Source: VRUE01 sp963837735
GTDB lineage: Bacteria > Actinomycetota > Thermoleophilia > Solirubrobacterales > 70-9
NCBI GenBank assembly: GCA_963837735.1
Contig: CAWIOM010000014.1
Location: 18,505-82,504 of the forward strand
Direction of reading: 5' to 3'
DNA length: 64,000 nt
The position numbers were made by a program, and so were the translations under genes. Shown one piece after another: positions 63,172-64,000 of the stretch. The notes beneath the pieces were generated by a model. The model searched no databases. It was not told the origin of the DNA and worked only from the letters and a program-made list of their open reading frames with translations. Position 1 is the first letter of the stretch, and the number at the start of each line of letters is the position of its first letter.

Positions 63172-64000
63172 CTAGGCCTGGGCGAGGAACCCGTCGGGCT
63201 CCTCGATCACCTGGTTGCGCAGCTCGCCGATCCCGTCGATCTCGATCCGCACGGTGTCGCCCGCCTTCATGAAGCCGGAGGGGAAAGGCTGCACGGTGGA
63301 CCCGACCCCTGCCGGGGTGCCGGTCGCGATCACGTCCCCGGGCTCGAGCGTGAACGCTTCCGAGAGGTGGGAGACCTGCTCGAAGCAGTTGAAGACCATG
63401 TCCTTCGTGTTGCCGTCCTGGCGCTGCTCGTCGTTGACGAATGTGCGGATGCCGAGCGCCTGGGGGTCGCCGAGCTCATCCCCGGTGACCAGCCAGGGGC
63501 CGAGCGGCCCGTGCGTATCGAAGGACTTGCCGATCGTCATCGTGAAGGCGCGCATCTGCCAGTCGCGGACAGAGACGTCGTTGGCGATCGTGTAGCCCGC
63601 GATCGCCTCGTGGGCGTCGGCGACGGGCACATGCCGGCAGCGCCTGCCGATCACGACGGCCAGCTCGCCCTCGTAATCGAGCTTGTCGGAGACCCTGGGC
63701 CGGTGGATGTCGGACCCCGGCCCGGTCACGCAGGTCACCTGCTTGTTGAAGAAGGTCGGCACCTCGGGGGTCTCCATGCCGCTCTCGGCGATGTGGTCGG
63801 CGTAGTTGAGGGCGATCGCCAGGTACTTGCGGGGAAGCGCCGGGCTGAGCAGGCGGGTCTCGGCGACCGGCCGGCGCTCGGCCCCTGCGACGAGCGTCGC
63901 CAGATGGACCTCTCCCGCCTCCGCGATCGCCCGCGCCGGTTCGGTCGGCAGGCCCGGGTCGCCGGCGGTGAGGTCGACGATCTCCTCGCCCTCGACAAGG
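63172..64000 (-). CDS. Fumarylacetoacetate hydrolase-family protein, 5' partial
   Basis: Acts on 2-oxo or acyl-pyruvate-type compounds in aromatic catabolism. Motifs: LDYEGELAVVIGRRCRHVPV, metal ligands in YTIANDVSVRDWQMR, and SFDTHGPLGPWLV, GDVIATGTPAGVGST. The frame is open to the end of the window (upstream residues YLAIALNYADHIAESGME), so the start lies beyond 64000. Confidence 0.92.
   Translation of the reverse strand, partial: LVEGEEIVDLTAGDPGLPTEPARAIAEAGEVHLATLVAGAERRPVAETRLLSPALPRKYLAIALNYADHIAESGMETPEVPTFFNKQVTCVTGPGSDIHRPRVSDKLDYEGELAVVIGRRCRHVPVADAHEAIAGYTIANDVSVRDWQMRAFTMTIGKSFDTHGPLGPWLVTGDELGDPQALGIRTFVNDEQRQDGNTKDMVFNCFEQVSHLSEAFTLEPGDVIATGTPAGVGSTVQPFPSGFMKAGDTVRIEIDGIGELRNQVIEEPDGFLAQA

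Noticed and set aside
1..64000. CRISPR array, insertion sequence, prophage or integrase
   Set aside because: No regular short direct repeats, transposase, integrase or phage genes were seen; the inverted repeats are not IS ends around a gene.

Overview
The window is about 64 kb of high-GC actinobacterial chromosome. Long GC-rich reading frames, frequent GTG/TTG starts, a zinc-type S14, an F420-type (Ddn) nitroreductase, a Sap/GAP-family membrane protein and the S10/spc/alpha gene order all fit Actinomycetota. The charged tails on ribosomal proteins and the SigB-type partner-switching set lean towards Thermoleophilia/Solirubrobacterales; that class assignment is an inference.

Layout. 1-10829: ribosomal protein and secretion block (rplE, rpsN, rpsH, rplF, rplR, rpsE, rpmD, rplO, secY, adk, map, an O-methyltransferase, then rpmJ, rpsM, rpsK, rpsD, rpoA, rplQ). 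infA, expected before rpmJ, is absent; a 535-base non-coding stretch with two inverted copies of a structured repeat lies there. 11002-19516: truA, surE, ligA, dacB, a patatin phospholipase, fadD and a 61-residue putative DNA- or RNA-binding protein. 19618-25023: envelope and copper genes (DsbA-like protein, multicopper oxidase, CopC-CopD fusion). 25118: tRNA-Pro(CGG). 25238-31062: a glycoside hydrolase, then a SigB-like partner-switching set (RsbU-like phosphatase, STAS protein, anti-sigma kinase, sigma factor) and superoxide dismutase. 31087-38647: GMC oxidase with rubredoxin, LemA, sugar-transfer genes, Nudix, and an ECF sigma with a DUF4349 protein. 38728-45138: biotin synthesis (bioA; bioB-bioF-bioD) interrupted by a MarR regulator and an MFS exporter. 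45166-50165: NagZ-like enzyme, diguanylate cyclase, AlkA-type glycosylase, enoyl-CoA hydratase, a lone biotinyl domain, GT2. 50162-57580: a tandem TetR regulator, a TetR, glpK, a PlsC-like acyltransferase and an MMPL transporter. 57596-64000: MBL lactonase, two SDRs, Ddn nitroreductase, DUF4389, GNAT, Sap/GAP protein and a partial FAH hydrolase.

Reliability. At least 21 single-base reading-frame breaks fall in otherwise conserved genes, including essential ones (adk, rpoA, ligA, rpsE). About 17 look like one added base. I read these as assembly or sequencing errors and annotate each gene across its break. Non-coding structure is the other theme: long inverted repeats sit at several gene boundaries, and one family (7378-7465, 7648-7733, and more distantly 17157-17300) may be an undescribed dispersed repeat or RNA element.
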